Below the pieces are notes generated by a model. That model was not told the DNA's origin, did no database searches, and was given only the letters and a program-made list of their open reading frames with translations. DNA of 64,000 nucleotides from Osmia lignaria lignaria (taxonomy: Eukaryota; Arthropoda; Insecta; Hymenoptera; Megachilidae): contig NW_027478160.1 of assembly GCF_051020975.1 (NCBI RefSeq), positions 19,552,001-19,616,000 on the forward strand, in the 5' to 3' direction. How positions within the stretch are numbered: the first letter of the stretch is position 1; every line of letters starts with the position of its first letter. Shown here piece after piece: positions 46,750 through 58,662 of this stretch. The position numbers and the translations under genes are program-made.

Positions 46750-49647
46750 GATCAGAAGCGTAGTTTTCGAGATATATCGAGATATTTAAAAGTTCCGAAG
46801 CCGCACCAACATAATAGAGATACAGAAACACCGTGGCCCCTTTCTTTGAGATAACTGTGCACTATTGCGAGCTGTAAATGCCACTTCCAGCTTAGCTGTG
46901 CGGAAGAAGAACAACAAGAAGAAGAAATATGTCGAAATATGTCCGTCAGGCCCCTTCCCTTGAGATATATCTGCAAATATCTCGGAAACGAAGCGAGCTA
47001 TGGCAAAATGTTAAGAGACCTTTTTTGTCGAGAATTATGTTTCCTACAATTTATGTTCTATGATATTTTTTGATCAGAAGCGTAGTTTTCGAGATATATC
47101 GAGATATTTAAAAGTTCCGAAGCCGCACCAACATAATAGAGATACAGAAACACCGTGGCCCCTTTCTTTGAGATGACTCTGCACTATTGCGAGCTGGAAA
47201 TGCCACTTCCAGTTTAGCTGTGCAGAAGAAGAACAACAAGAAGAAGAAATATCTCGAAATATGTCCGTTAGGCCCCTTCCCTTGAGATAAATCTGCAAAT
47301 ATCTCGGAAACGAAGCGAGCTATGGCAAAATGTTAAGAGACCTTTTTTGTAGAGAATTAAGTTTCCTACTTTTCATGTTCTATGATATTTTTTGATCAGA
47401 TGCGTAGTTCTCGAGATATATCAAGATATTTAAAAGTTCCGAAGCCGCACCAACATAATAGAGATACAGAAACACCGTGGCCCCTTTCTTTGAGATAACT
47501 CTGCACTATTGCGAGCTGCAAATGCCACTTCCAGCTTAGCTGTGAAGAAGAAGAACAACAAGAAGAAGAAATATCTCGAAATATGTCCGTCAGGCCCCTT
47601 CCCTTGAGATAAATCTGCAAATATCTCGGAAACGAAGCGAGCTATGGCAAAATGTTAAGAGACCTTTTTTGTAGAGAATTATGTTTCCTACAATTTACGT
47701 TCTCTGATATTTTTTGATCAGAAGCGTAGTTTTCGAGATATATCGAAATATTTAAAAGTTCCGAAGCCGCACCAACATAATAGAGATACAGAAACACCGT
47801 GGCCCCTTTCTTTGAGATAACTCTGCACTATTGCAAGCTGCAAATGCCACTTCCAGCTTAGCTGTGCAGAAGAAGAACAACAAGAAGAAGAAATATCTCG
47901 AAATATGTCCGTCAGGCCCCTTCCCTTGAGATAAATCTGCAAATATCTCGGAAACGAAGCGAGCTATGGCAAAATGTTAAGAGACCTTTTTTGTAGAGAA
48001 TTATGTTTCCTACAATTTACGTTCTCTGATATTTTTTGATCAGAAGCGTAGTTTTCGAGATATATCGAGATATTTAAAAGTTCCGAAGCCGCACCAACAT
48101 AATAGAGATACAGAAACACCGTGGCCCCTTTCTTTGAGATAACTCTGCACTATTGCGACCTGCAAATGCCACTTCCAGCTTAGCTGTGCAGAAGAGGAAC
48201 AACAAGAAGAAGAAATATCTCGGAATATGTCCGTCAGGCCCCTTCCCTTGAGATAAATCTGCAAATATCTCGGAAACGAAGCGAGCTATGGCAAAATGTT
48301 AAGAGACCTTTTTTGTAGAGAATTAAGTTTCCTACTTTTTATGTTCTATGATATTTTTTGATCAGATGCGTAGTTCTCGAGATATATCAAGATATTTAAA
48401 AGTTCCGAAGCCCCACCAACATAATAGAGATACAGAAACACCGTGGCCCCTCTCTTTGAGATAACTCTGCACTATTGCGAGCTGCAAATGCCACTTCCAG
48501 CTTAGCTGTGCAGAGGAAGAACAACAAGAAGAAGAAATATCTCGAAATATGTCCGTCAGGCCAGTTCCTTTGAGCTGAATCTGCAAATATCTCGGAAACG
48601 AAGCGAGCTGTGGCAAAATGTTAAGAGACCTTTTTTGTAGAGAAGTATGTTTCCTACAATTTATGTTCTATGATATTTTTTGATCAGAAGCGTAGTTTTC
48701 GAGATATATCGAGATACTTAAAAGTTCCGAAGCCGCACCAACATAATAGAGATACAGAAACACCGTGGCCCCTTTCTTTGAGATAACTGTGCACTAGTGC
48801 GAGCCGCAAATGCCACTTCCAGCTTAGCTGTGCAGAAGAAGAACAACAAGAAGAAGAAATATCTCGAAATATGTCCGTCAGGCCCCTTCCCTTGAGATAA
48901 ATCTGCAAATATCTCGGAAACCAAGCGAGCTATGGCAAAATGTTAAGAGACCTTTTTTGTAGAGAATTAGGTTTCCTACTTTTTATGTTCTATGATATTT
49001 TTTGATCAGATGCGTAGTTCTCGAGATATATCAAGATATTTAAAAGTTCCGAAGCCGCACCAACATAATAGAGATACAGAAACACCGTGGCCCCTTTCTT
49101 TGAGATAACTCTGCACTATTGCGAGCTGCAAATGCCACTTCCAGCTTAGCTGTGAAGAAGAAGAACAACAAGAAGAAGAAATATCTCGAAATATGTCCGT
49201 CAGGCCCCTTCCCTTGAGATAAATCTGCAAATATCTCGGAAACGAAGCGAGCTATGGCAAAATGTTAAGAGACCTTTTTTGTAGAGAATTATGTTTCCTA
49301 CAATTTACGTTCTCTGATATTTTTTGATCAGAAGCGTAGTTTTCGAGATATATCGAGATATTTAAAAGTTCCGAAGCCGCACCAACATAATAGAGATACA
49401 GAAACACCGTGGCCCCTTTCTTTGAGATAACTCTGCACTATTGCGAGCTGTAAATGCCACTTCCAGCTTAGCTGTGCGGAAGAAGAACAACAAGAAGAAG
49501 AAATATGTCGAAATATGTCCGTCAGGCCCCTTCCCTTGAGATATATCTGCAAATATCTCGGAAACGAAGCGAGCTATGGCAAAATGTTAAGAGACCTTTT
49601 TTGTCGAGAATTATGTTTCCTACAATTTATGTTCTATGATATTTTTT

Positions 49648-49969
49648 GATCAGAAGCGTAGTTTTCGAGATATATCGAGATATTTAAAAGTTCCGAAGCC
49701 GCACCAACATAATAGAGATACAGAAACACCGTGGCCCCTTTCTTTGAGATAACTCTGCACTATTGCGAGCTGCAAATGCCACTTCCAGCTTAGCTGTGCA
49801 GAAGAAGAACAACAAGAAGAAGAAATATCTCGAAATATGTCCGTCAGGCCCCTTCCCTTGAGATAAATCTGGAAATATCTCGGAAACGAAGAGAGCTATG
49901 GCAAAATGTTAAGAGACCTTTTTTGAAGAGAATTAAGTTTCCTACTTTTTACGTTCTATGACATTTTTT
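49648..49969 (+). repeat. Chimeric monomer marking a one-monomer deletion (m joined to next)
   Basis: It follows TTGTCGAGAATTATG and has AAGCGTAGTTTTCGAG, as type m at 54478 does, then GATAACTCTG, CTGCAAATG, CTGGAAATATC and GAAGAGAGC as the next monomer at 54800 does. The crossover lies between the ATATCGAG segment and GATAACTC. Loss of TTTGC at offset about 226 also removes the usual TTG start of the minus-strand frame. Confidence 0.8.
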
Positions 49970-50935
49970 GATCAGATGCGTAGTTCTCGAGATATATCAA
50001 GATATTTAAAAGTTCCGAAGCCGCACCAACATAATAGAGATACAGAAACACCGTGGCCCCTTTCTTTAAGATAACTCGGCACTATTGCGAGCTGCAAATG
50101 CCACTTCCAGCTTAGCTGTGCAGAAGAGGAACAACAAGAAGAAGAAATATCTCGAAATATGTCCGTCAGGCCCCTTCCCTTGAGATAAATCTGCAAATAT
50201 CTCGGAAACGAAGCGAGCTATGGCAAAATGTTAAGAGACCTTTTTTGTAGACAATTATGTTTCCTACAATTTATATTCTATGATATTTTTTGATCAGAAG
50301 CGTAGTTTTCGAGATATATCGAGATATTTAAAAGTTCCGAAGCCGCACCAACATAATAGAGATACAGAAACACCGTGGCCCCTTTCTTTGAGATAACTCT
50401 GCACTATAGCGAGCTGCAAGTGCCACTTCCAGCTTAGCTGTGCAGAAGAAGAACAACAAGAAGAAGAAATATCTCGAAATATGTCCGTCAGGCCCCTTCC
50501 CTTGAGATAAATCTGCAAATATCTCGGAAACGAAGCGAGCTATGGCAAAATGTTAAGAGACCTTTTTTGTAGAGAATTAAGTTTCCTACTTTTTATGTTC
50601 TATGATATTTTTTGATCAGATGCGTAGTTCTCGAGATATATCAAGATATTTAAAAGTTCCAAAGCCGCACCAACATAATAGAGATACAGAAACAACGTGG
50701 CCCCTTTCTTTGAGATAACTCTGCACTATTGCGAGCTGCAAATGCCACTTCCAGCTTAGCTGTGCAGAAGAAGAACAACAAGCATAAGAAATATTTCGAA
50801 ATATGTCCGTCAGGCCCCTTCCCTTGAGATAAATCTGCAAATATCTCGGAAACGAAGCGAGCTACGGCAAAATGTTAAGCGACCTTTTTTGTAGAAAATT
50901 AGGTTTCCTACTTTTTATGCTCTACGATATTTTTT

Positions 50936-51257
50936 GATCAGATGCGTAGTTCTCGAGATATATCAAGATATTTAAAAGTTCCGAAGCCGCACCAACATAA
51001 TAGAGATACAGAAACACCGTGGCCCCTTTCTTTGAGATAACTCTGCACTATTGCGCGCTGCAAATGCCACTTCCAGCTTAGCTGTGCAGAAGAAGAACAA
51101 CAAGAAGAAGAAATATCTCGAAATATGTCCGTCAGGCCCCTTCCCTTGAGATAAATCTGCAAATATCTCGGAAACGAAGCGAGCTATTGCAAAACGTTAA
51201 GAGACCTTTTTTGTAGAGAATTAAGTTTCCTACTTTTTATGTTCTATGATATTTTTT
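50936..51257 (+). repeat. Chimeric monomer marking a one-monomer deletion (h joined to n)
   Basis: It has the h markers TATGCTCTACG (just before it), GCGCGCTGC and GTCAGGCCCC, then GAGCTATTGCAAAACG, which in copy 2 belongs to the end of monomer n (56410). The exchange lies between about 51147 and 51187. Copy 2 keeps h and n as separate monomers. Confidence 0.8.
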
Positions 51258-51901
51258 GATCAGATGCGTAGTTCTCGAGATATATCAAGATATTTAAAAG
51301 TTCCGAAGCCGCACCAACATAATAGAGATACAGAAACACCGTGGCCCCTTTCTTTGAGATAACTCTGCACTATTGCGAGCTGCAGATGCCACTTCCAGCT
51401 TAGCTGTGCAGAAGAAGAACAACAAGAAGAAGAAATATCTGGAAATATGTCCGTCAGGCCCCTTCCCTTGAGATAAATCTGCAAATATCTCGGAAACGAA
51501 GCGAGCTACGGCATAATGTTAAGAGACCTTTTTTGTAGAAAATTAGGATTCCTACTTTTTATGTTCTATGATATTTTTTGAACAGATGCGTAGTTCTCGA
51601 GATATATCAAGATATTTAAAAGTTCCGAAGCCGCACCAACATAATAGAGATACAGAAACACCGTGGCCCCTTTCTTTCAGATAGCTATGCACTATTGCGA
51701 GCTGCAAATGCGACTTCCAGCTTAGCTGTGCAGAAGAAGAACAACAAGAAGAAGAAATATCTCGAAATATGTCCGTCAGGCCCCTTACCTTGAGATAAAT
51801 CTGCAAATATCTCGGAAACGAAGCGCGCTATGGCAAAATGTTAAGAGACCTTTTTTGTAGAGAATTAAGTTTCCTACTTTTTATCTTCTCTGATATTTTC
51901 T

Positions 51902-53189
51902 GATCAGATGCGTAGTTCTCGAGATATATCAAGATATTTAAAAGTTCCGAAGCCGCACCAACATAACAGAGATACAGAAACACCGTGGCCCCTCTCTTTG
52001 AGATAACTCTGCACAATTGCGAGCTGCAAATGCCACTTCCAGCTTAGCTGTGCAGAAGAGGAACAACAAGAAGAAGAAATATCTCGAAATATCTCCGTCA
52101 GGCCCCTTCCCTTGAGATAAATCTGCAAATATCTCGGAAACGAAGCGAGCTATGGCAAAATGTTAAGAGACCTTTTTTGTAGAGAATTATGTTTCCTACT
52201 TTTTATGTTCTATGATATTTTTTGATCAGACGCGTAGTTCTCGAGATATATCAAGATATTTAAAAGTTCCGAAGCCGCACCAACATAATAGGGATACAGA
52301 AACACCGTGGCCCCTTTCTTTGAGATAACTCTGCACTAGTGCGAGCCGCAAATGCCACTTCCAGCTTAGCTGTGCAGAAGAAGAACAACAAGAAGAAGAA
52401 ATATCTCGAAATATGTCCGTCAGGCCCCTTCCCTTGAGATATATCTGCAAATATCTCGGAAACGAAGCGAGCTATGGCAAAATGTTAAGAGACCTTTTTT
52501 GTAGAGAATTAAGTTTCCTACTTTTTATCTTCTCTGATATTTTCTGATCAGATGCGTAGTTCTCGAGATATATCAAGATATTTAAAAGTTCCGAAGCCGC
52601 ACCAACATAATAGAGATACAGAAACACCGTGGCCCCTCTCTTTGAGATAACTCTGCACAATTGCGAGCTGCAAATGCCACTTCCAGCTTAGCTGTGCAGA
52701 AGAGGAACAACAAGAAGAAGAAATATCTCGAAATATCTCCGTCAGGCCCCTTCCCTTGAGATAAATCTGCAAATATCTCGGAAACGAAGCGAGCTATGGC
52801 AAAATGTTAAGAGACCTTTTTTGTAGAGAATTATGTTTCCTACTTTTTATGTTCTATGATATTTTTTGATCAGACGCGTAGTTCTCGAGATATATCAAGA
52901 TATTTAAAAGTTCCGAAGCCGCACCAACATAATAGGGATACAGAAACACCGTGGCCCCTTTCTTTGAGATAACTCTGCACTAGTGCGAGCCGCAAATGCC
53001 ACTTCCAGCTTAGCTGTGCAGAAGAAGAACAACAAGAAGAAGAAATATCTCGAAATATGTCCGTCAGGCCCCTTCCCTTGAGATATATCTGCAAATATCT
53101 CGGAAACGAAGCGAGCTATGGCAAAATGTTAAGAGACCTTTTTTGTAGAGAATTAAGTTTCCTACTTTTTATGTTCTATGATATTTTTT
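51902..53189 (+). repeat. Two-monomer HOR k-l, two copies of 644 bp
   Basis: k (51902, 52546) has TTATCTTCTCTG, TTTTCTGATC, CTGCACAATTG and ATATCTCCGTC. l (52224, 52868) has GACGCGTAG, ATAGGGATAC and ACTAGTGCGAGCC. The same k-l-k-l ends the second long HOR (57376-58662), so the dimer doubled before the long unit was duplicated. Confidence 0.85.
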
Positions 53190-56100
53190 GATCAGATGCG
53201 TAGTTCTCGAGATATATCAAGATATTTAAAAGTTCCGAAGCCCCACCAACATAATAGAGATACAGAAACACCGTGGCCCCTCTCTTTGAGATAACTCTGC
53301 ACTATTGCGAGCTGCAAATGCCACTTCCAGCTTAGCTGTGCAGAGGAAGAACAACAAGAAGAAGAAATATCTCGAAATATGTCCGTCAGGCCAGTTCCTT
53401 TGAGCTGAATCTGCAAATATCTCGGAAACGAAGCGAGCTGTGGCAAAATGTTAAGAGACCTTTTTTGTAGAGAAGTATGTTTCCTACAATTTATGTTCTA
53501 TGATATTTTTTGATCAGAAGCGTAGTTTTCGAGATATATCGAGATACTTAAAAGTTCCGAAGCCGCACCAACATAATAGAGATACAGAAACACCGTGGCC
53601 CCTTTCTTTGAGATAACTGTGCACTAGTGCGAGCCGCAAATGCCACTTCCAGCTTAGCTGTGCAGAAGAAGAACAACAAGAAGAAGAAATATCTCGAAAT
53701 ATGTCCGTCAGGCCCCTTCCCTTGAGATAAATCTGCAAATATCTCGGAAACCAAGCGAGCTATGGCAAAATGTTAAGAGACCTTTTTTGTAGAGAATTAG
53801 GTTTCCTACTTTTTATGTTCTATGATATTTTTTGATCAGATGCGTAGTTCTCGAGATATATCAAGATATTTAAAAGTTCCGAAGCCGCACCAACATAATA
53901 GAGATACAGAAACACCGTGGCCCCTTTCTTTGAGATAACTCTGCACTATTGCGAGCTGCAAATGCCACTTCCAGCTTAGCTGTGAAGAAGAAGAACAACA
54001 AGAAGAAGAAATATCTCGAAATATGTCCGTCAGGCCCCTTCCCTTGAGATAAATCTGCAAATATCTCGGAAACGAAGCGAGCTATGGCAAAATGTTAAGA
54101 GACCTTTTTTGTAGAGAATTATGTTTCCTACAATTTACGTTCTCTGATATTTTTTGATCAGAAGCGTAGTTTTCGAGATATATCGAGATATTTAAAAGTT
54201 CCGAAGCCGCACCAACATAATAGAGATACAGAAACACCGTGGCCCCTTTCTTTGAGATAACTCTGCACTATTGCGAGCTGTAAATGCCACTTCCAGCTTA
54301 GCTGTGCGGAAGAAGAACAACAAGAAGAAGAAATATGTCGAAATATGTCCGTCAGGCCCCTTCCCTTGAGATATATCTGCAAATATCTCGGAAACGAAGC
54401 GAGCTATGGCAAAATGTTAAGAGACCTTTTTTGTCGAGAATTATGTTTCCTACAATTTATGTTCTATGATATTTTTTGATCAGAAGCGTAGTTTTCGAGA
54501 TATATCGAGATATTTAAAAGTTCCGAAGCCGCACCAACATAATAGAGATACAGAAACACCGTGGCCCCTTTCTTTGAGATGACTCTGCACTATTGCGAGC
54601 TGGAAATGCCACTTCCAGTTTAGCTGTGCAGAAGAAGAACAACAAGAAGAAGAAATATCTCGAAATATGTCCGTTAGGCCCCTTCCCTTGAGATAAATCT
54701 GCAAATATCTCGGAAACGAAGCGAGCTATGGCAAAATGTTAAGAGACCTTTTTTGTAGAGAATTAAGTTTCCTACTTTTCATGTTCTATGATATTTTTTG
54801 ATCAGATGCGTAGTTCTCGAGATATATCAAGATATTTAAAAGTTCCGAAGCCGCACCAACATAATAGAGATACAGAAACACCGTGGCCCCTTTCTTTGAG
54901 ATAACTCTGCACTATTGCGAGCTGCAAATGCCACTTCCAGCTTAGCTGTGCAGAAGAAGAACAACAAGAAGAAGAAATATCTCGAAATATGTCCGTCAGG
55001 CCCCTTCCCTTGAGATAAATCTGGAAATATCTCGGAAACGAAGAGAGCTATGGCAAAATGTTAAGAGACCTTTTTTGAAGAGAATTAAGTTTCCTACTTT
55101 TTACGTTCTATGACATTTTTTGATCAGATGCGTAGTTCTCGAGATATATCAAGATATTTAAAAGTTCCGAAGCCGCACCAACATAATAGAGATACAGAAA
55201 CACCGTGGCCCCTTTCTTTAAGATAACTCGGCACTATTGCGAGCTGCAAATGCCACTTCCAGCTTAGCTGTGCAGAAGAGGAACAACAAGAAGAAGAAAT
55301 ATCTCGAAATATGTCCGTCAGGCCCCTTCCCTTGAGATAAATCTGCAAATATCTCGGAAACGAAGCGAGCTATGGCAAAATGTTAAGAGACCTTTTTTGT
55401 AGACAATTATGTTTCCTACAATTTATATTCTATGATATTTTTTGATCAGAAGCGTAGTTTTCGAGATATATCGAGATATTTAAAAGTTCCGAAGCCGCAC
55501 CAACATAATAGAGATACAGAAACACCGTGGCCCCTTTCTTTGAGATAACTCTGCACTATAGCGAGCTGCAAGTGCCACTTCCAGCTTAGCTGTGCAGAAG
55601 AAGAACAACAAGAAGAAGAAATATCTCGAAATATGTCCGTCAGGCCCCTTCCCTTGAGATAAATCTGCAAATATCTCGGAAACGAAGCGAGCTATGGCAA
55701 AATGTTAAGAGACCTTTTTTGTAGAGAATTAAGTTTCCTACTTTTTATGTTCTATGATATTTTTTGATCAGATGCGTAGTTCTCGAGATATATCAAGATA
55801 TTTAAAAGTTCCAAAGCCGCACCAACATAATAGAGATACAGAAACAACGTGGCCCCTTTCTTTGAGATAACTCTGCACTATTGCGAGCTGCAAATGCCAC
55901 TTCCAGCTTAGCTGTGCAGAAGAAGAACAACAAGCATAAGAAATATTTCGAAATATGTCCGTCAGGCCCCTTCCCTTGAGATAAATCTGCAAATATCTCG
56001 GAAACGAAGCGAGCTACGGCAAAATGTTAAGCGACCTTTTTTGTAGAAAATTAGGTTTCCTACTTTTTATGCTCTACGATATTTTTTGATCAGATGCGTA

Positions 56101-58662
56101 GTTCTCGAGATATATCAAGATATTTAAAAGTTCCGAAGCCGCACCAACATAATAGAGATACAGAAACACCGTGGCCCCTTTCTTTGAGATAACTCTGCAC
56201 TATTGCGCGCTGCAAATGCCACTTCCAGCTTAGCTGTGCAGAAGAAGAACAACAAGAAGAAGAAATATCTCGAAATATGTCCGTCAGGCCCCTTCCCTTG
56301 AGATAAATCTGCAAATATCTCGGAAACGAAGCGAGCTATGGCAAAATGTTAAGAGACCTTTTTTGTAGAGAATTAAGTTTCCTACTTTTCATGTTCTATG
56401 ATATTTTTTGATCAGATGCGTAGTTTTCGAGATATATCGAGATATTTAAAAGTTCCGAAGCCGCACCAACATAATAGAGATACAGAAACATCGTGGCCCC
56501 TTTCTTTGGGATAACTCTCCACTATTGCGAGTTGGAAATGCCACTTCCAGTTTAGCTGTGCAGAAGAAGAACAACAAGAAGAAGAAATATCTCGAAATAT
56601 GTCCGTCAGGACCCTTCCCTTGAGATAAATCTGCAAATATCTCGGAAACGAAGCGAGCTATTGCAAAACGTTAAGAGACCTTTTTTGTAGAGAATTAAGT
56701 TTCCTACTTTTTATGTTCTATGATATTTTTTGATCAGATGCGTAGTTCTCGAGATATATCAAGATATTTAAAAGTTCCGAAGCCGCACCAACATAATAGA
56801 GATACAGAAACACCGTGGCCCCTTTCTTTGAGATAACTCTGCACTATTGCGAGCTGCAGATGCCACTTCCAGCTTAGCTGTGCAGAAGAAGAACAACAAG
56901 AAGAAGAAATATCTGGAAATATGTCCGTCAGGCCCCTTCCCTTGAGATAAATCTGCAAATATCTCGGAAACGAAGCGAGCTACGGCATAATGTTAAGAGA
57001 CCTTTTTTGTAGAAAATTAGGATTCCTACTTTTTATGTTCTATGATATTTTTTGAACAGATGCGTAGTTCTCGAGATATATCAAGATATTTAAAAGTTCC
57101 GAAGCCGCACCAACATAATAGAGATACAGAAACACCGTGGCCCCTTTCTTTCAGATAGCTATGCACTATTGCGAGCTGCAAATGCGACTTCCAGCTTAGC
57201 TGTGCAGAAGAAGAACAACAAGAAGAAGAAATATCTCGAAATATGTCCGTCAGGCCCCTTACCTTGAGATAAATCTGCAAATATCTCGGAAACGAAGCGC
57301 GCTATGGCAAAATGTTAAGAGACCTTTTTTGTAGAGAATTAAGTTTCCTACTTTTTATCTTCTCTGATATTTTCTGATCAGATGCGTAGTTCTCGAGATA
57401 TATCAAGATATTTAAAAGTTCCGAAGCCGCACCAACATAATAGAGATACAGAAACACCGTGGCCCCTCTCTTTGAGATAACTCTGCACAATTGCGAGCTG
57501 CAAATGCCACTTCCAGCTTAGCTGTGCAGAAGAGGAACAACAAGAAGAAGAAATATCTCGAAATATCTCCGTCAGGCCCCTTCCCTTGAGATAAATCTGC
57601 AAATATCTCGGAAACGAAGCGAGCTATGGCAAAATGTTAAGAGACCTTTTTTGTAGAGAATTATGTTTCCTACTTTTTATGTTCTATGATATTTTTTGAT
57701 CAGACGCGTAGTTCTCGAGATATATCAAGATATTTAAAAGTTCCGAAGCCGCACCAACATAATAGGGATACAGAAACACCGTGGCCCCTTTCTTTGAGAT
57801 AACTCTGCACTAGTGCGAGCCGCAAATGCCACTTCCAGCTTAGCTGTGCAGAAGAAGAACAACAAGAAGAAGAATATCTCGAAATATGTCCGTCAGGCCC
57901 CTTCCCTTGAGATATATCTGCAAATATCTCGGAAACGAAGCGAGCTATGGCAAAATGTTAAGAGACCTTTTTTGTAGAGAATTAAGTTTCCTACTTTTTA
58001 TCTTCTCTGATATTTTCTGATCAGATGCGTAGTTCTCGAGATATATCAAGATATTTAAAAGTTCCGAAGCCGCACCAACATAATAGAGATACAGAAACAC
58101 CGTGGCCCCTCTCTTTGAGATAACTCTGCACAATTGCGAGCTGCAAATGCCACTTCCAGCTTAGCTGTGCAGAAGAGGAACAACAAGAAGAAGAAATATC
58201 TCGAAATATCTCCGTCAGGCCCCTTCCCTTGAGATAAATCTGCAAATATCTCGGAAACGAAGCGAGCTATGGCAAAATGTTAAGAGACCTTTTTTGTAGA
58301 GAATTATGTTTCCTACTTTTTATGTTCTATGATATTTTTTGATCAGACGCGTAGTTCTCGAGATATATCAAGATATTTAAAAGTTCCGAAGCCGCACCAA
58401 CATAATAGGGATACAGAAACACCGTGGCCCCTTTCTTTGAGATAACTCTGCACTAGTGCGAGCCGCAAATGCCACTTCCAGCTTAGCTGTGCAGAAGAAG
58501 AACAACAAGAAGAAGAAATATCTCGAAATATGTCCGTCAGGCCCCTTCCCTTGAGATATATCTGCAAATATCTCGGAAACGAAGCGAGCTATGGCAAAAT
58601 GTTAAGAGACCTTTTTTGTAGAGAATTATGTTTCCTACAATTTATGTTCTATGATATTTTTT
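53190..58662 (+). repeat. Long HOR, copy 2 (17 monomers, 5473 bp)
   Basis: The same series with two extra monomers: m then an ordinary type (54478, 54800) where copy 1 has one chimera, and h then n (56088, 56410) where copy 1 has one chimera. The offset to copy 1 steps from 4830 to 5152 to 5474 bp at these points. Type m also follows type d at 46750-47393, so the d-m order is probably ancestral and copy 1 is the shortened version. Confidence 0.9.
57698..58018 (+). repeat. Monomer of 321 bp with a 1-bp deletion
   Basis: AAGAAGAATATCTCG near 57865-57880 lacks one A of the consensus AAGAAGAAATATCTCG. The otherwise matching l monomers (52224, 52868, 58341) are intact, so the deletion followed the duplication of the long HOR. 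Confidence 0.9.

Larger units (their letters stand above)
44819..48359 (+). repeat. Mixed-variant monomers with a truncated echo of the next HOR
   Basis: Eleven monomers. Those at 44819 and 45141 are related to members of the alpha-beta-gamma units. The one at 46106 has GGAATATG with GAGCTAAATC, like alpha. The monomers at 46428, 46750 and 47072 are a shortened version of the series seen at 48360-49647 and 53190-54799. No gene is seen. Confidence 0.8.
48360..53189 (+). repeat. Long HOR, copy 1 (15 monomers, 4830 bp)
   Basis: The monomer series a, b, c, d, chimera, e, f, g, h', i, j, k, l, k, l. Rare markers in order: GAGCTGTGGC, GAGAAGTATG, GGAAACCAAG, ATTAGGTTTCC, GCTGTGAAGAAG, GTGCGGAAG, TTGTCGAGAATT, CTGGAAATATC, CTCGGCAC, TATAGCG with CAAGTGCC, AACAAGCATAAG, TATGCTCTACG, ATCTGGAAATATG, TTTGAACAG, GATAGCTATGC and ATATCTCCGTC. 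All recur in the following 5473 bp. The two copies differ by two single-monomer deletions here, a 1-bp deletion there and few substitutions (for example AACATAACAG near 51961-51970). Confidence 0.9.

Noticed and set aside
51552..51806. 84-codon extended frame (also at 57026) as a real C-terminal extension
   Set aside because: It only reflects TGATC changed to TGAAC, which destroys the usual stop in the j monomer; the second copy is a duplicate of the first.
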